Shown here: positions 6,503 through 14,537 of the stretch, piece after piece
How positions within the stretch are numbered: position 1 is the stretch's first letter
Layout of the letters: the number at the start of each line of letters is the position of its first letter
Source of the DNA: JBBPYR01 sp038199755
GTDB taxonomy: Bacteria; Chloroflexota; Ktedonobacteria; Ktedonobacterales; Ktedonobacteraceae
Length of the DNA: 17,048 bases
NCBI GenBank assembly: GCA_038199755.1
Contig: JBBPYR010000341.1
Coordinates: 1 to 17,048 of the forward strand
Direction: 5' to 3'
Position numbers and translations under genes: made by a program
Notes under the pieces: model-generated
Told to the model about the DNA's origin: nothing
Database searches by the model: none
The model's input: the letters and a program-made list of their open reading frames with translations, nothing else

Positions 6503-7552
6503 ATGCGGCGCATAGCAATCTTGGCAGAGGGACTTTTCAGTTGGCATTACGGCAAGACAGCCACCGGCGTCATTCGCTACGGACAAGACACCGTAGTTGC
6601 GGTCATTGATAGTACCAAGGCGGGGCAGGATGTCTCGCAGGCTCTGGGAGCGAAGATCGGGGTGGGCATTCCCGTCGTCAACGATATCAACGAGGCTCTG
6701 AAATATAAGCCGGACACCCTCTTAATTGGCATCGCCCCCATGGGTGGCAGCCTGCCCCCTGATTGGCGTTGGCAACTACTGCGTGCGATGGATGCCAGCT
6801 TAGATATTATCAGTGGTCTGCATGTCTTCCTTAGCGAGGACGAAGAGTTACGTAACGCCGCCCAGAAAAACACCGTCGCCCTCTGGGATGTGCGCCGTCC
6901 ACCCGCCAAGAATCGTGTCGCGCAATTCGCGCCGCACCGCCCAGGCAGCCATACCGTCTTATTTGTAGGCTCGGACTGTGCCACTGGAAAAATGACCGCG
7001 GCACTTGAACTGGACGCAGCAGCACGTAAACGCGGCTTGAATAGTGCGTTTGTCGCAACAGGTCAAACAGGCATCATGATTTCTGGCAACGGCCTGCCCG
7101 TAGACCGCATCATTAGCGACTTTGTGGCTGGTATGGTAGAAGAGATGGTGATTGACTTCACCAACAAACACGACTGGGTCTTTGTCGAAGGCCAAGGTGC
7201 GCTCAACCACCCTGGCTATTCCCCGGTGACGCTCGGTCTGATTCATGGCTCTATGCCAGAGGCCATGATCTTCTGTCATAAAGCAGGCACCTCTGCCATC
7301 GAGGGCTACGACAACTGCCCCTTCCCTTCACTCACACGCATGATTCAAACAAACGAGGATATGGTGAGTCTGGTACGCCCCGAACACCCCTGCAAAGTCG
7401 TCGGCCTCTCCATCGTCACCCAGGGACTGAGTGAGCAGGCAGCCAAAGATGCCGTGAAACAAGCTGAAGACGAGACAGGACTACCCGCTACCGACACGTG
7501 GCGATTTGGGTCCGATGTGTTGATGGACGCGCTCCTTAAACACTTTTCCTGA
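6503..7552 (+). CDS. DUF1611 P-loop protein, DgcN-like
   Basis: 349-residue cytoplasmic protein of the DUF1611 family. The N-terminal half (about 1-145) is a Rossmann-like domain beginning RRIAILAEG and including TLLIGIAPMGG at 72-82. The C-terminal half is a P-loop domain with Walker A VGSDCATGKMT at 155-165, then FVATGQTGIMI (183-193), DFVAGMVEEMV (206-216) and VFVEGQGALNHPGYS (226-240). These blocks are highly characteristic. Some family members (DgcN) are reported to acetylate D-glutamate in D-amino-acid catabolism and are usually encoded beside an epimerase-like partner (DgcA or a dipeptide epimerase). No such partner is present here: the neighbours are a MarR gene and a secreted-protein gene. 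A clear ribosome binding site precedes the ATG. Family assignment is firm, while the acetyltransferase role for this member is inference. Confidence 0.85.
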   Translation: MRRIAILAEGLFSWHYGKTATGVIRYGQDTVVAVIDSTKAGQDVSQALGAKIGVGIPVVNDINEALKYKPDTLLIGIAPMGGSLPPDWRWQLLRAMDASLDIISGLHVFLSEDEELRNAAQKNTVALWDVRRPPAKNRVAQFAPHRPGSHTVLFVGSDCATGKMTAALELDAAARKRGLNSAFVATGQTGIMISGNGLPVDRIISDFVAGMVEEMVIDFTNKHDWVFVEGQGALNHPGYSPVTLGLIHGSMPEAMIFCHKAGTSAIEGYDNCPFPSLTRMIQTNEDMVSLVRPEHPCKVVGLSIVTQGLSEQAAKDAVKQAEDETGLPATDTWRFGSDVLMDALLKHFS

Positions 7553-7750
7553 TACAAGCTTAGCAGTAGTATGAAAAAGTATACTATGCGTTCTGTCGTT
7601 ATGATTTCTTAACCGTAAAGCAGTAATTCATAGCTTTTTCTCAACCCCTTAATTACTAACCTCTCTTTGCTCGTCACCTATGATGGTAGCGGTCAAACAT
7701 GTCTATCTATGTATTTAGATGTATTAAGTTATTTGAGCTTTATCCTTTAC

Positions 7751-7788
7751 CGTTAAAATCACCAACATCATGAAAGGTGGTTTTAACG
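7751..7788 (+). repeat. 13-bp hairpin with one wobble pair in the leader
   Basis: The arms 7751-7763 (CGTTAAAATCACC) and 7776-7788 (GGTGGTTTTAACG) pair over 13 positions with one U-G wobble in RNA. The loop is 12 nt and contains the ATG of the 54-codon frame at 7770. No T-tract follows, so it is not a standard terminator. Confidence 0.5.
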
Positions 7789-7934
7789 AAAAAATTGCTA
7801 GTCAAATCGTCAGACTCCGACGCGCTCTCGCAACGTTTGAGCAGAGCATCAAGGCTGCTCACACAGCTAGCTCTGGCTCAGAGCTTCTAGAAAGAAAAGA
7901 AGTACGCTGCACGTTAGGCAATTTGCAAGGATAA
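7770..7934 (+). CDS. Possible small protein of 54 residues, unrecognised
   Basis: An open frame from ATG 7770 to TAA 7934 would encode a basic, Arg/Lys/Ala/Leu-rich peptide with a helical look (IASQIVRLRRALATFEQSIK at residues 9-28) and a single Cys at 47. I recognise no family. There is no good ribosome binding site, and the ATG lies in a hairpin loop. It ends 29 nt before the start of the secreted protein gene and could act as a leader peptide for it, or be chance. The evidence for translation is weak. Confidence 0.2.
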   Translation: MKGGFNEKIASQIVRLRRALATFEQSIKAAHTASSGSELLERKEVRCTLGNLQG

Positions 7935-7963
7935 GCTCATTGCAAAGAGAGGTTTTGTACGCT

Positions 7964-10573
7964 ATGACGCGTAAATATCGCCTTCCCCTATTATTGAGCA
8001 TTGCTCTTCTTTTCGTCCTTGGCTCTGCGCTGCTTATGACGAACGTACTATTACGCAGAAATGTGCCAACAGTGCGAGCAGCAGGAACCAATCACTATCT
8101 TTATACTTTTACCGTTGGTGCGATGTATGTCTTTGATATGGATAACAATCACCAACTGATACATCAGTATGCTATTCCCGGTTTACTTGATGTTCGTGGT
8201 GCGGTTGCGGACCCTGCAACCCACATGGTCTATCTCAGTCATAGTGGAACTGGTGGACAGCATGGTCCTGGTGCCCTACTTAAATATGATTTGATTGCCA
8301 ATGCAGTAGTATGGAATGTCAAATTTCCTTCTGGCGTCGATAGTCCCGGTATCAGTCCCGATGGCAAAACACTCTATCTGCCTGACGGCAACCAAAATAC
8401 TGATGGCATCTGGTATGTAGTTGATGCCGCTACCGGAAGTGTAAAAACCACCATTAAAGCAGGATCGGGTTCACATAATACGATTGTTGGTCCTGATGGA
8501 AAGCGCGTCTATATGGGCGGGCTGAATTACAACTATCTCGAAGTCGCTGATACAACGACCAATCAAGTGATTCAGCAGATTGGCCCACTTCCATCAGGTG
8601 TCCGACCCTTCACCATCAATGGTTCTCAGACGCTAGCATTCATCAATACCACAGGTTCTATCGGCTTCTCGGTGGGTAGCATCACAACGGGCAAGGTGCT
8701 CTACAATGTTTCGGTCAATGGCTTCCCATCTACTGGAAGTCCGACCGCCTTCAGTCACGGTATCTCCCTCTCACCTGATGAGAAGCAACTCTATCTCATG
8801 GATGCACCCAATAATTACGTACATGTCTTCGATGTCAGCAGATTGCCAGGTAGTCCTCCTCAGCAAATTGCTGACATTAAATTGTCTCCTATCACTGGCA
8901 TGCAAACTGCTTGTACCTATGACTGCCAAAAAGAAGGATGGGTACAACATAGCCGTGATGGCCGCTTCGTCTATGTTGCGGACTCCGGCGATGTGATCAA
9001 TACTGCAACACGCCAAATTGTCGCAAATTTGAATGCCTTAGCAAACTCGCGTATATCGATAGAGATCGATTGGTCTAATGGTGTCCCTGTTTTCGCAACA
9101 ACGCGAACAGGAGTAGGTTATGCCAATCACCCCAACCCTACCAGCAACGGTCCCGCATTCAAAGGGCCGGTTGCTAAAACATGGTATTTTGCTGAAGGAC
9201 ACATCGGCAACGGTTTCCGTGAGTATCTGACCGTCGATAATCCCGATCCAGCCAATGCCTGTAGCGTGAATATGCAGTATCTCTACACGCCCCATGGCTC
9301 TACTACTGCACTGACCAAAACCGTCACCGTCTCAGTCGCGGCAGGGAGCCGCGCCACAGAGCCAGTCAACCAGGACCTGGGCTTCGATGCGGCGCGAGGT
9401 TCCTCGGCAGATGTGGCGACGACCGTCACGGTCAATGGCTCTACCCCCAATTGTAGTGGCGTTGTGGTCGAGCGTCCCGTCTACTTCGCCAACTATCATG
9501 GCATGGCGAGTGGGACAGATGTTGTCGGCGCAACTCAGCTCGGCCAAAATTTCTACTTCGCAGATGTCCCAGCTGGGCCGAACGTGACATCCTACCTCAC
9601 CATTCTGAATCCTAACGCGCAAAGTGCCACCGTGACGGCAAAATATTATGCTGGTGGGCGACAGGTGCAGTCACAGACGCTCATAGTTCCAGCCAATGCA
9701 CGCGGCACCATCCCCGTCAATGCGGCAATCTCCGCATCACATGTAGCGGCGGTTGTGACAGCCAACCAGAATGTGCTGATCGAACGCCCCTCATACTTCA
9801 TTAACAGCGGCGGCATTTCTGGGGCAGCCGATACCATTGGGGCACAAGGTCTTGCCAACGATTGGCTCTTTGCCGAGGGCTATACAGCACCGGGCTACCA
9901 AGAGTATCTGACGGTTGCCAACGTCGACCCGACGAACAAACCTGCGGCAGTCACGATTACGCTCAAGTCGAAAACGGGTGTTACGCACAGTTACGCGGTC
10001 ACCGTCAATGCACAGAGCCAGCTCATCTGGAATGTCAACCAGAATGACACATTCGCCGGAGCAAGCCCAGAGGTTTCGGCAGAGGTGCTATCGACGGGAG
10101 CCAACATTGTGGTGCAGCGCGAGATGTACTTCCAATATCACCATACCCTTTCCACAGGTGTACAACTAGTTGCTGGTATCAGCGATGTTGTGGGGCAAAT
10201 GGGGCCAGCCTCAAAGAGTGCCTACACCTTTGCGGAGGGATATGCAAATACGGGCTATAGCGAATGGCTCACGATCCAGAACCCCACCGCCAAAACCGAG
10301 ACTATTCAGCTCAGTATTGTCAATGGGAATACCACCGTCTATGATGCCCAACTCACCGTTGGTGCGAATAGTCGCTTTACGCTCGATATCGCGGCAACCG
10401 TTCTCAGCCATATCACCATCCCCGGCAACACCCCTAGCTTCGAGATTGCGATGACCGTGCAAACCATCAATGGTGGTGGCGTCTTCGTTGCCGAACGCCC
10501 CATGTACTGGAACACCACAGGTTCCGGCTTCCCCACCGTTGGCGGCAGCGACATCATCGGCTATACCGGCTAG
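7964..10573 (+). CDS. Secreted beta-propeller protein with four DUF5719-like repeats
   Basis: Predicted extracytoplasmic protein of 869 residues. A basic N-terminus (MTRKYR) followed by a hydrophobic stretch (about 7-27) and VRAAG near 38 forms a signal peptide or anchor; no lipobox Cys or LPXTG is seen. Residues about 45-400 are a YncE-like beta-propeller with recurring blade motifs such as GISPDGKTLYLPDG, VGPDGKRVYMGG, LSPDEKQLYLMD and HSRDGRFVYVADSG. From 407 on, four repeats of 104-123 residues start with aromatic-F-A motifs: WYFAEG (407), FYFADV (530), WLFAEG (634) and YTFAEG (754). Each contains a Y/W-LT-hydrophobic-N strand, and they end in (E/Q)R-P/E-x-Y/M motifs like VVERPVYF and VAERPMYW. 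This repeat type matches DUF5719. The frame also allows TTG starts at 7940 and 7955, but ATG 7964 gives the best signal peptide, with AGAGAGG about 11 nt upstream. Ser, Thr and Asn are abundant, so it is a plausible client of the downstream glycosyltransferases (inference). Confidence 0.85.
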   Translation: MTRKYRLPLLLSIALLFVLGSALLMTNVLLRRNVPTVRAAGTNHYLYTFTVGAMYVFDMDNNHQLIHQYAIPGLLDVRGAVADPATHMVYLSHSGTGGQHGPGALLKYDLIANAVVWNVKFPSGVDSPGISPDGKTLYLPDGNQNTDGIWYVVDAATGSVKTTIKAGSGSHNTIVGPDGKRVYMGGLNYNYLEVADTTTNQVIQQIGPLPSGVRPFTINGSQTLAFINTTGSIGFSVGSITTGKVLYNVSVNGFPSTGSPTAFSHGISLSPDEKQLYLMDAPNNYVHVFDVSRLPGSPPQQIADIKLSPITGMQTACTYDCQKEGWVQHSRDGRFVYVADSGDVINTATRQIVANLNALANSRISIEIDWSNGVPVFATTRTGVGYANHPNPTSNGPAFKGPVAKTWYFAEGHIGNGFREYLTVDNPDPANACSVNMQYLYTPHGSTTALTKTVTVSVAAGSRATEPVNQDLGFDAARGSSADVATTVTVNGSTPNCSGVVVERPVYFANYHGMASGTDVVGATQLGQNFYFADVPAGPNVTSYLTILNPNAQSATVTAKYYAGGRQVQSQTLIVPANARGTIPVNAAISASHVAAVVTANQNVLIERPSYFINSGGISGAADTIGAQGLANDWLFAEGYTAPGYQEYLTVANVDPTNKPAAVTITLKSKTGVTHSYAVTVNAQSQLIWNVNQNDTFAGASPEVSAEVLSTGANIVVQREMYFQYHHTLSTGVQLVAGISDVVGQMGPASKSAYTFAEGYANTGYSEWLTIQNPTAKTETIQLSIVNGNTTVYDAQLTVGANSRFTLDIAATVLSHITIPGNTPSFEIAMTVQTINGGGVFVAERPMYWNTTGSGFPTVGGSDIIGYTG

Positions 10574-10589
10574 TCTTCTACTGGTTAGC

Positions 10590-10628
10590 AGGACTAACGA
10601 GGGTCCTCCCGAACGCTTCGTTAGTCCT
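10590..10628 (+). terminator. Hairpin behind the secreted protein gene
   Basis: The arms AGGACTAACGA (10590-10600) and TCGTTAGTCCT (10618-10628) form a perfect 11-bp stem with a 17-nt loop, 16 bp after the stop codon. Position and strength suggest a transcript end or an RNA-stabilising element. A T-tract is missing, so intrinsic termination is uncertain. Confidence 0.5.
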
Positions 10629-10905
10629 TCGCTTGCCCTCGCAGCCACCGTGCTCATTCATAGCGTGAGCACTCCCTATTTCTCTATTATCGCCGCTATT
10701 GTAAGGTGAGAGCACTTCTACTGTCAAGCGAACAGGTACGCCATCAAGAAGTGTTTGCGCCTGGTTTTGATTCCATTACCCACTCTGAACAATCATAACT
10801 AGAACGCAACGCGTTGGCATCAGGGAACTCCACCCAAAAATGTTATTTCTAATACAAGCAACCAAACGCTAATACGCTTAGGGATGAGTTCTGACAAAGT
10901 GTGAG

Positions 10906-10935
10906 ATAGAGGTAGGGTCGCGCCACTGCCTCTAT
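10906..10935 (+). promoter_or_regulatory. Hairpin abutting the start codon of the GT2/GT-C gene
   Basis: ATAGAGGTA (10906-10914) pairs with TGCCTCTAT (10927-10935) over 9 positions including one U-G wobble, and ends 3 bp before the ATG at 10939. The left arm holds the only AGAGG-type ribosome-binding sequence in the area, so the structure could bring it closer to the start codon or hide it. It may control translation. Confidence 0.35.
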
Positions 10936-10938
10936 ACG

Positions 10939-13900
10939 ATGCGCCTTATACCACGCGCCTTGAGACTTCGCATGACACGATTTTTACAGCAATTCGATCA
11001 AGCTGCTGACCAATTGAATCATCAAGTAGCTCCACATGTTGATGTGCCACTTGCAACACCTATACCATCTGCACCACCCATTTTCACGAGCAAACGCCAG
11101 CGCGTTCAGATAGGCAAATATGCCTCCTGGCTGGCAAAACAAATCGCACGAGACACGCTTAGCAGTAGCGCACAAGATAGACAGGCGTATATCCAGAATG
11201 TCAGCCGAACTGCCAAATTTCGCAATAAAGAGATCAAAACCTTTGCTCCCTTTCGCCGCGAACTCTCTGCACTGCAAACAGTTACAGCAAGACAGTTCGT
11301 CACGATCCTGCTCATAGGCTTACTTCTGCTTGTAGGGGGGATCGTATTTCGGCTGGAGATGCTGACCGCCATGATAGCACTGATTACGGTGATGTATGCC
11401 AGCAATCTGCTCTTAAATGCTATCATGACGGTGAAGTCACTGCGCCTCGCAGCGGAAGAGCAGGTTGATGATACCATTGTACAGGCACTCACCAATGCTG
11501 ATTGGCCGCACTATACTATCCTTTGTCCTCTCTACCGTGAAGCACAGATTGTGCCGCAATTCGTTAGAGCAATGAAGGCACTAGACTACCCCGCCGATAA
11601 ATTGCAAATCCTGTTTCTCACAGAGATGGACGATATTGAAACACGTGACGCCATACGGTCTTTATCCTTGCCAGAGCACTTCAAAATCGTAACCGTGCCG
11701 GATGGTACGCCGCGCACTAAACCCCGTGCCTGTAATTATGGTTTGCTGCTAGCCACAGGCTCATACGTGGTCATCTTCGATGCCGAAGACATTCCCGATC
11801 CCTTGCAACTAAAGAAAGCGGTTCTGACATTTGCCAAAAATGAGTCTAACGTGGTCTGCGTCCAGGCAAAGCTCAACTTTTACAACACCTACCAGAATGT
11901 CCTCACGCGCTGGTTCACGGCAGAATACTCCACATGGTATGACTTAGTCCTGCCGGGCCTGCAAAAGTTGGGCTTTTCTGTGCCGCTCGGTGGCACCTCA
12001 AACCACTTCCGCACAGCGGCACTACGCGCCCTGGGCGGCTGGGATGCCTACAATGTCACTGAAGACTGCGATCTGGGGCTACGTCTGGCACGATCTCAGC
12101 TAAAAACGGTCATCCTCAATTCCACTACCTATGAAGAGGCTAATTCGCAGGTGAAGAACTGGGTGCGCCAACGCTCACGCTGGATCAAGGGATATATGCA
12201 GACGTACCTTGTACACATGCGCCACCCCTTTGATTACCTGAAGCAAAAACGCTGGCGTGACCTCCTCTCATTCCAATATATCGCCACTAGTGGGGCCGCT
12301 GTGCAGTTTCTCAACCCCCTGATGTGGCTGCTGCTGGCGGTGTATGTATTCTTTCGTCCTTGGGTCGCTGATGTTTACTATATTCTGTTTCCGAGACCCA
12401 TTCTTTATATCGGTGCGTTCTGTCTCATCTTCGGCAATTTCTTCTATGTGTACCTGTATCTCATGGCGTGCATGAAACGAAGACAGTATCGCTTGATACC
12501 CTGGGTGCCTCTGATTCCGTTATATTGGGCACTTGCCAGCATCGCGGGTTTTATGGCATTGTTTGAACTTATCGTAAAACCCCATTACTGGCAGAAAACA
12601 ATCCATGGCTTGCATCTCGCGCCACCCACAGCCGCTGCCGCCAAGCTACAACCAGCCGCGCCACTTCCCGCCCAGGCGGTGCTACCGCTTGACGAAGAAC
12701 ACATGGTTAATGCCTGGGCCAAGCTCGACAAGAACGAGGAAGGCGACGTGCCATCGATTGAGGCATCCCTAACGATGATCTCAACCCTCCCTTTACCAGT
12801 GCTATCGCTAGCCCAAATCCAAACCATGCAGCACGCACAGCGCATCAAAGTACATGATCTCTGGCACGTTGCCACGATCATTATCACCTGCCTTGCCAGT
12901 GTGAGCGCATGCATCTACTTTTTCCTGAAACACCAGATACTGCTCTATAACGATGCCTTTTCCCATATGCGCATTGCGCGTAGCGTGTTCGACAGTGCCA
13001 CTCCTGGCATTGCACAGTTAGGCGGCATCTGGTTGCCCCTACCACACATTCTCATGCTCCCCTTCATCTGGAATGATTTCTTATGGCATTCTGGCTTAGC
13101 GGGCAGTTTTGTTGGTATGGTCTGCTATGTAATCTCGGCTCGCTACCTCTACCTGAGCGCACGGCAGTTGACCAAGAATCGCGCTATCAGCTTCACCGCT
13201 GCGCTCGTGTTCATCCTGAACCCCAATATTCTCTACCTGCAAGCCACACCGCTCTCAGAACTGGTCTGCATATGCATGCTGACAACCGCTTGTTATTACT
13301 TCCTTATGTGGACGCAAAAAGACACACTCAACTACCTCATACTGGCAGCTGGGGCGACCTTCCTGGCAACGCTGGCCCGTTATGACGGTTGGGCCTTATT
13401 CGCCGCTCTGTTTGTGTTCATCGCAATCGTGGGCCTGCTGAAGAGACAGCGTATAGCGCAAATCTCTGCGCACTTGATCGTCTTCAGTATTCTCGGTGGC
13501 TTTGGCATCGTCTTGTGGCTGATCTGGAATAAGATCATCTTCGGTGATCCCCTCTTCTTCCAGCATAGCGCCTTCTCATCCCAGGCATCACAAACGGGAT
13601 TTCTGCAATCGGGCACGCTCTACGCCTATCATAATCTCTGGATGGCATTGAAGACGTATACGCTCAATGCGATGGAGACAACCGGCTCCGTCATCTTCAT
13701 AGGGGCCGCCATTGGATTTGTCGTCTACTTTTCGCGCCGTCGCCTCAGCCCTGAGATGCTAGCAACCCTCGCGTTCGCGGTACCCTTTGGCTTTTACATC
13801 CTCTCGCTCTACACTGGTCAGGCAATCATCTGGGTGCCCGGCTCGGTTCCGGCAACTGCGAATGTCCAACTGTTCAATGTGCGCTACGGGTCAGAGGCGG

Positions 13901-14502
13901 TGATACCTGCGGCACTCTTCTTGGCGACGCTCGTAGCCAGAATATACGAAGTATTCTTGCAAAGGCGCGTTTCCATTCGTGTGCGCATGATGCGGCTGAC
14001 AAGCCAATCCTTGTTCTCGCTTGTCGTGCTTGCCCAGGTAGTGTTCATCATCTCAGGGGGAGCTATCGCGTTACAAGATGGAGAGTTCGGCCTGTCCTGC
14101 GCCCAACCTCATCTGGTGAACGTCTACCTCGCCGAGCATTATGCTGGCGGCAAGATACTCCAAGATGTCACTACGGGCGATTATAGCCTATCGGAAACGG
14201 GAATCGACTTCAAAAACACCATTTATGATGGCTCTGGCCAGCTGTGGCAACAGGCCATTGCCCATCCTGAACAAACGGTGAATTGGATCGTCGTCGCCCG
14301 CCAAGATCCCAATGACTTCATCTCAAAGCTGATCAATCTAGATAGTCCTTCCTTTAAGACCCAATTCACATTGGTGATGCAGGACCCCTCTGGCATCAGC
14401 CTCTATTATCGGAATAATGGAACGCCGCTTACGACGCATTCTGCTCCATCCAGTTTGCTCACTGATCATAGCCTCTGCCGTATCGGTATGAGTGGAAATT
14501 AG
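10939..14502 (+). CDS. GT2 cellulose-synthase-like / GT-C membrane glycosyltransferase fusion
   Basis: 1187-residue membrane protein with two enzymes in one chain. After a polar N-terminus and two helices (about 119-137 and 141-160), a GT2 catalytic domain runs from 190 to about 420: YTILCPLYRE (192-201), KPRACN (261-266), DAED (281-284, DxD-like), TED (374-376) and QRSRW (411-415, the QxxRW motif of processive synthases such as BcsA). Helices follow at about 455-475, 487-510 and 520-545. A 90-residue Ala/Pro-rich linker (about 555-640) leads to a second part (641-1187) with about ten helices and NDAFSHMRIARSVFD at 671-685, whose Asp672 fits the catalytic Asp of GT-C (PMT/ArnT-like) transferases in the first outer loop; WLPLPHILMLPF follows. 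The C-terminal 130 residues look extracytoplasmic. Known biology: GT2 polymerases use nucleotide sugars, and GT-C enzymes use polyprenyl-phosphate sugars. The start is uncertain: ATG 10939 or 10972, neither with a good ribosome binding site. Confidence 0.88.
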   Translation: MRLIPRALRLRMTRFLQQFDQAADQLNHQVAPHVDVPLATPIPSAPPIFTSKRQRVQIGKYASWLAKQIARDTLSSSAQDRQAYIQNVSRTAKFRNKEIKTFAPFRRELSALQTVTARQFVTILLIGLLLLVGGIVFRLEMLTAMIALITVMYASNLLLNAIMTVKSLRLAAEEQVDDTIVQALTNADWPHYTILCPLYREAQIVPQFVRAMKALDYPADKLQILFLTEMDDIETRDAIRSLSLPEHFKIVTVPDGTPRTKPRACNYGLLLATGSYVVIFDAEDIPDPLQLKKAVLTFAKNESNVVCVQAKLNFYNTYQNVLTRWFTAEYSTWYDLVLPGLQKLGFSVPLGGTSNHFRTAALRALGGWDAYNVTEDCDLGLRLARSQLKTVILNSTTYEEANSQVKNWVRQRSRWIKGYMQTYLVHMRHPFDYLKQKRWRDLLSFQYIATSGAAVQFLNPLMWLLLAVYVFFRPWVADVYYILFPRPILYIGAFCLIFGNFFYVYLYLMACMKRRQYRLIPWVPLIPLYWALASIAGFMALFELIVKPHYWQKTIHGLHLAPPTAAAAKLQPAAPLPAQAVLPLDEEHMVNAWAKLDKNEEGDVPSIEASLTMISTLPLPVLSLAQIQTMQHAQRIKVHDLWHVATIIITCLASVSACIYFFLKHQILLYNDAFSHMRIARSVFDSATPGIAQLGGIWLPLPHILMLPFIWNDFLWHSGLAGSFVGMVCYVISARYLYLSARQLTKNRAISFTAALVFILNPNILYLQATPLSELVCICMLTTACYYFLMWTQKDTLNYLILAAGATFLATLARYDGWALFAALFVFIAIVGLLKRQRIAQISAHLIVFSILGGFGIVLWLIWNKIIFGDPLFFQHSAFSSQASQTGFLQSGTLYAYHNLWMALKTYTLNAMETTGSVIFIGAAIGFVVYFSRRRLSPEMLATLAFAVPFGFYILSLYTGQAIIWVPGSVPATANVQLFNVRYGSEAVIPAALFLATLVARIYEVFLQRRVSIRVRMMRLTSQSLFSLVVLAQVVFIISGGAIALQDGEFGLSCAQPHLVNVYLAEHYAGGKILQDVTTGDYSLSETGIDFKNTIYDGSGQLWQQAIAHPEQTVNWIVVARQDPNDFISKLINLDSPSFKTQFTLVMQDPSGISLYYRNNGTPLTTHSAPSSLLTDHSLCRIGMSGN

Positions 14503-14537
14503 TCGATTATACAGTTGAAGGTCAAGGTATTCTTACT

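Larger units (their letters stand above)
7658..7954. repeat. 297-bp segment bounded by perfect 13-bp inverted repeats
   Basis: AACCTCTCTTTGC at 7658-7670 is the exact reverse complement of GCAAAGAGAGGTT at 7942-7954. The right copy contains the AGAGAGG that is the best ribosome binding site of the secreted protein gene. The pair may be terminal repeats of a small non-autonomous element, although no target-site duplication is visible, or the left copy may act as an anti-ribosome-binding-site in a long leader RNA. Chance pairing cannot be excluded. Confidence 0.4.
7553..7963 (+). other. Structured 411-bp non-coding leader upstream of the secreted protein gene
   Basis: No recognisable gene lies here, but the region is rich in inverted repeats. 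It holds a short AAAGC/GCTTT stem followed by a few T at 7617-7637 that could weakly terminate the DUF1611 transcript, a 13-bp inverted repeat pair at 7658-7670 and 7942-7954, a 13-bp hairpin at 7751-7788, and a 6-bp hairpin AGCTCT/AGAGCT at 7869-7885. Possible promoter boxes are TTGAGC (7733-7738) and TAAAAT (7754-7759), but the 15-bp spacing is short. A 54-codon open frame (7770-7934) is listed separately. Confidence 0.5.
10574..10938 (+). other. 365-bp intergenic region with two hairpins
   Basis: No gene is supported here. It carries a terminator-like hairpin at 10590-10628, a 10-bp palindrome CAACGCGTTG at 10807-10816 and a hairpin at 10906-10935 just before the next start codon. No convincing promoter pair was found, although a CTGACA at 10891-10896 resembles a -35 box. 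The length suggests the giant glycosyltransferase gene has its own regulation. Confidence 0.45.

Noticed and set aside
7567..7586. TAGTAT/ATACTA inverted repeat after the DUF1611 stop as a terminator
   Set aside because: The stem is only 6 AT-rich pairs with no T-tract, too weak to call.
10211..10657. 148-codon leftward frame antisense to the end of the secreted protein gene
   Set aside because: It is a shadow frame over the DUF5719-like repeats and has no supporting signal.
10801..10811. 11-base match AGAACGCAACG to the palindrome arm at 4070-4080 as a second element copy
   Set aside because: The match does not extend on either side, so a dispersed repeat cannot be claimed from this window.
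10807..10816. CAACGCGTTG palindrome as a regulator binding site
   Set aside because: It is a single 10-bp palindrome with no second copy and no promoter next to it.
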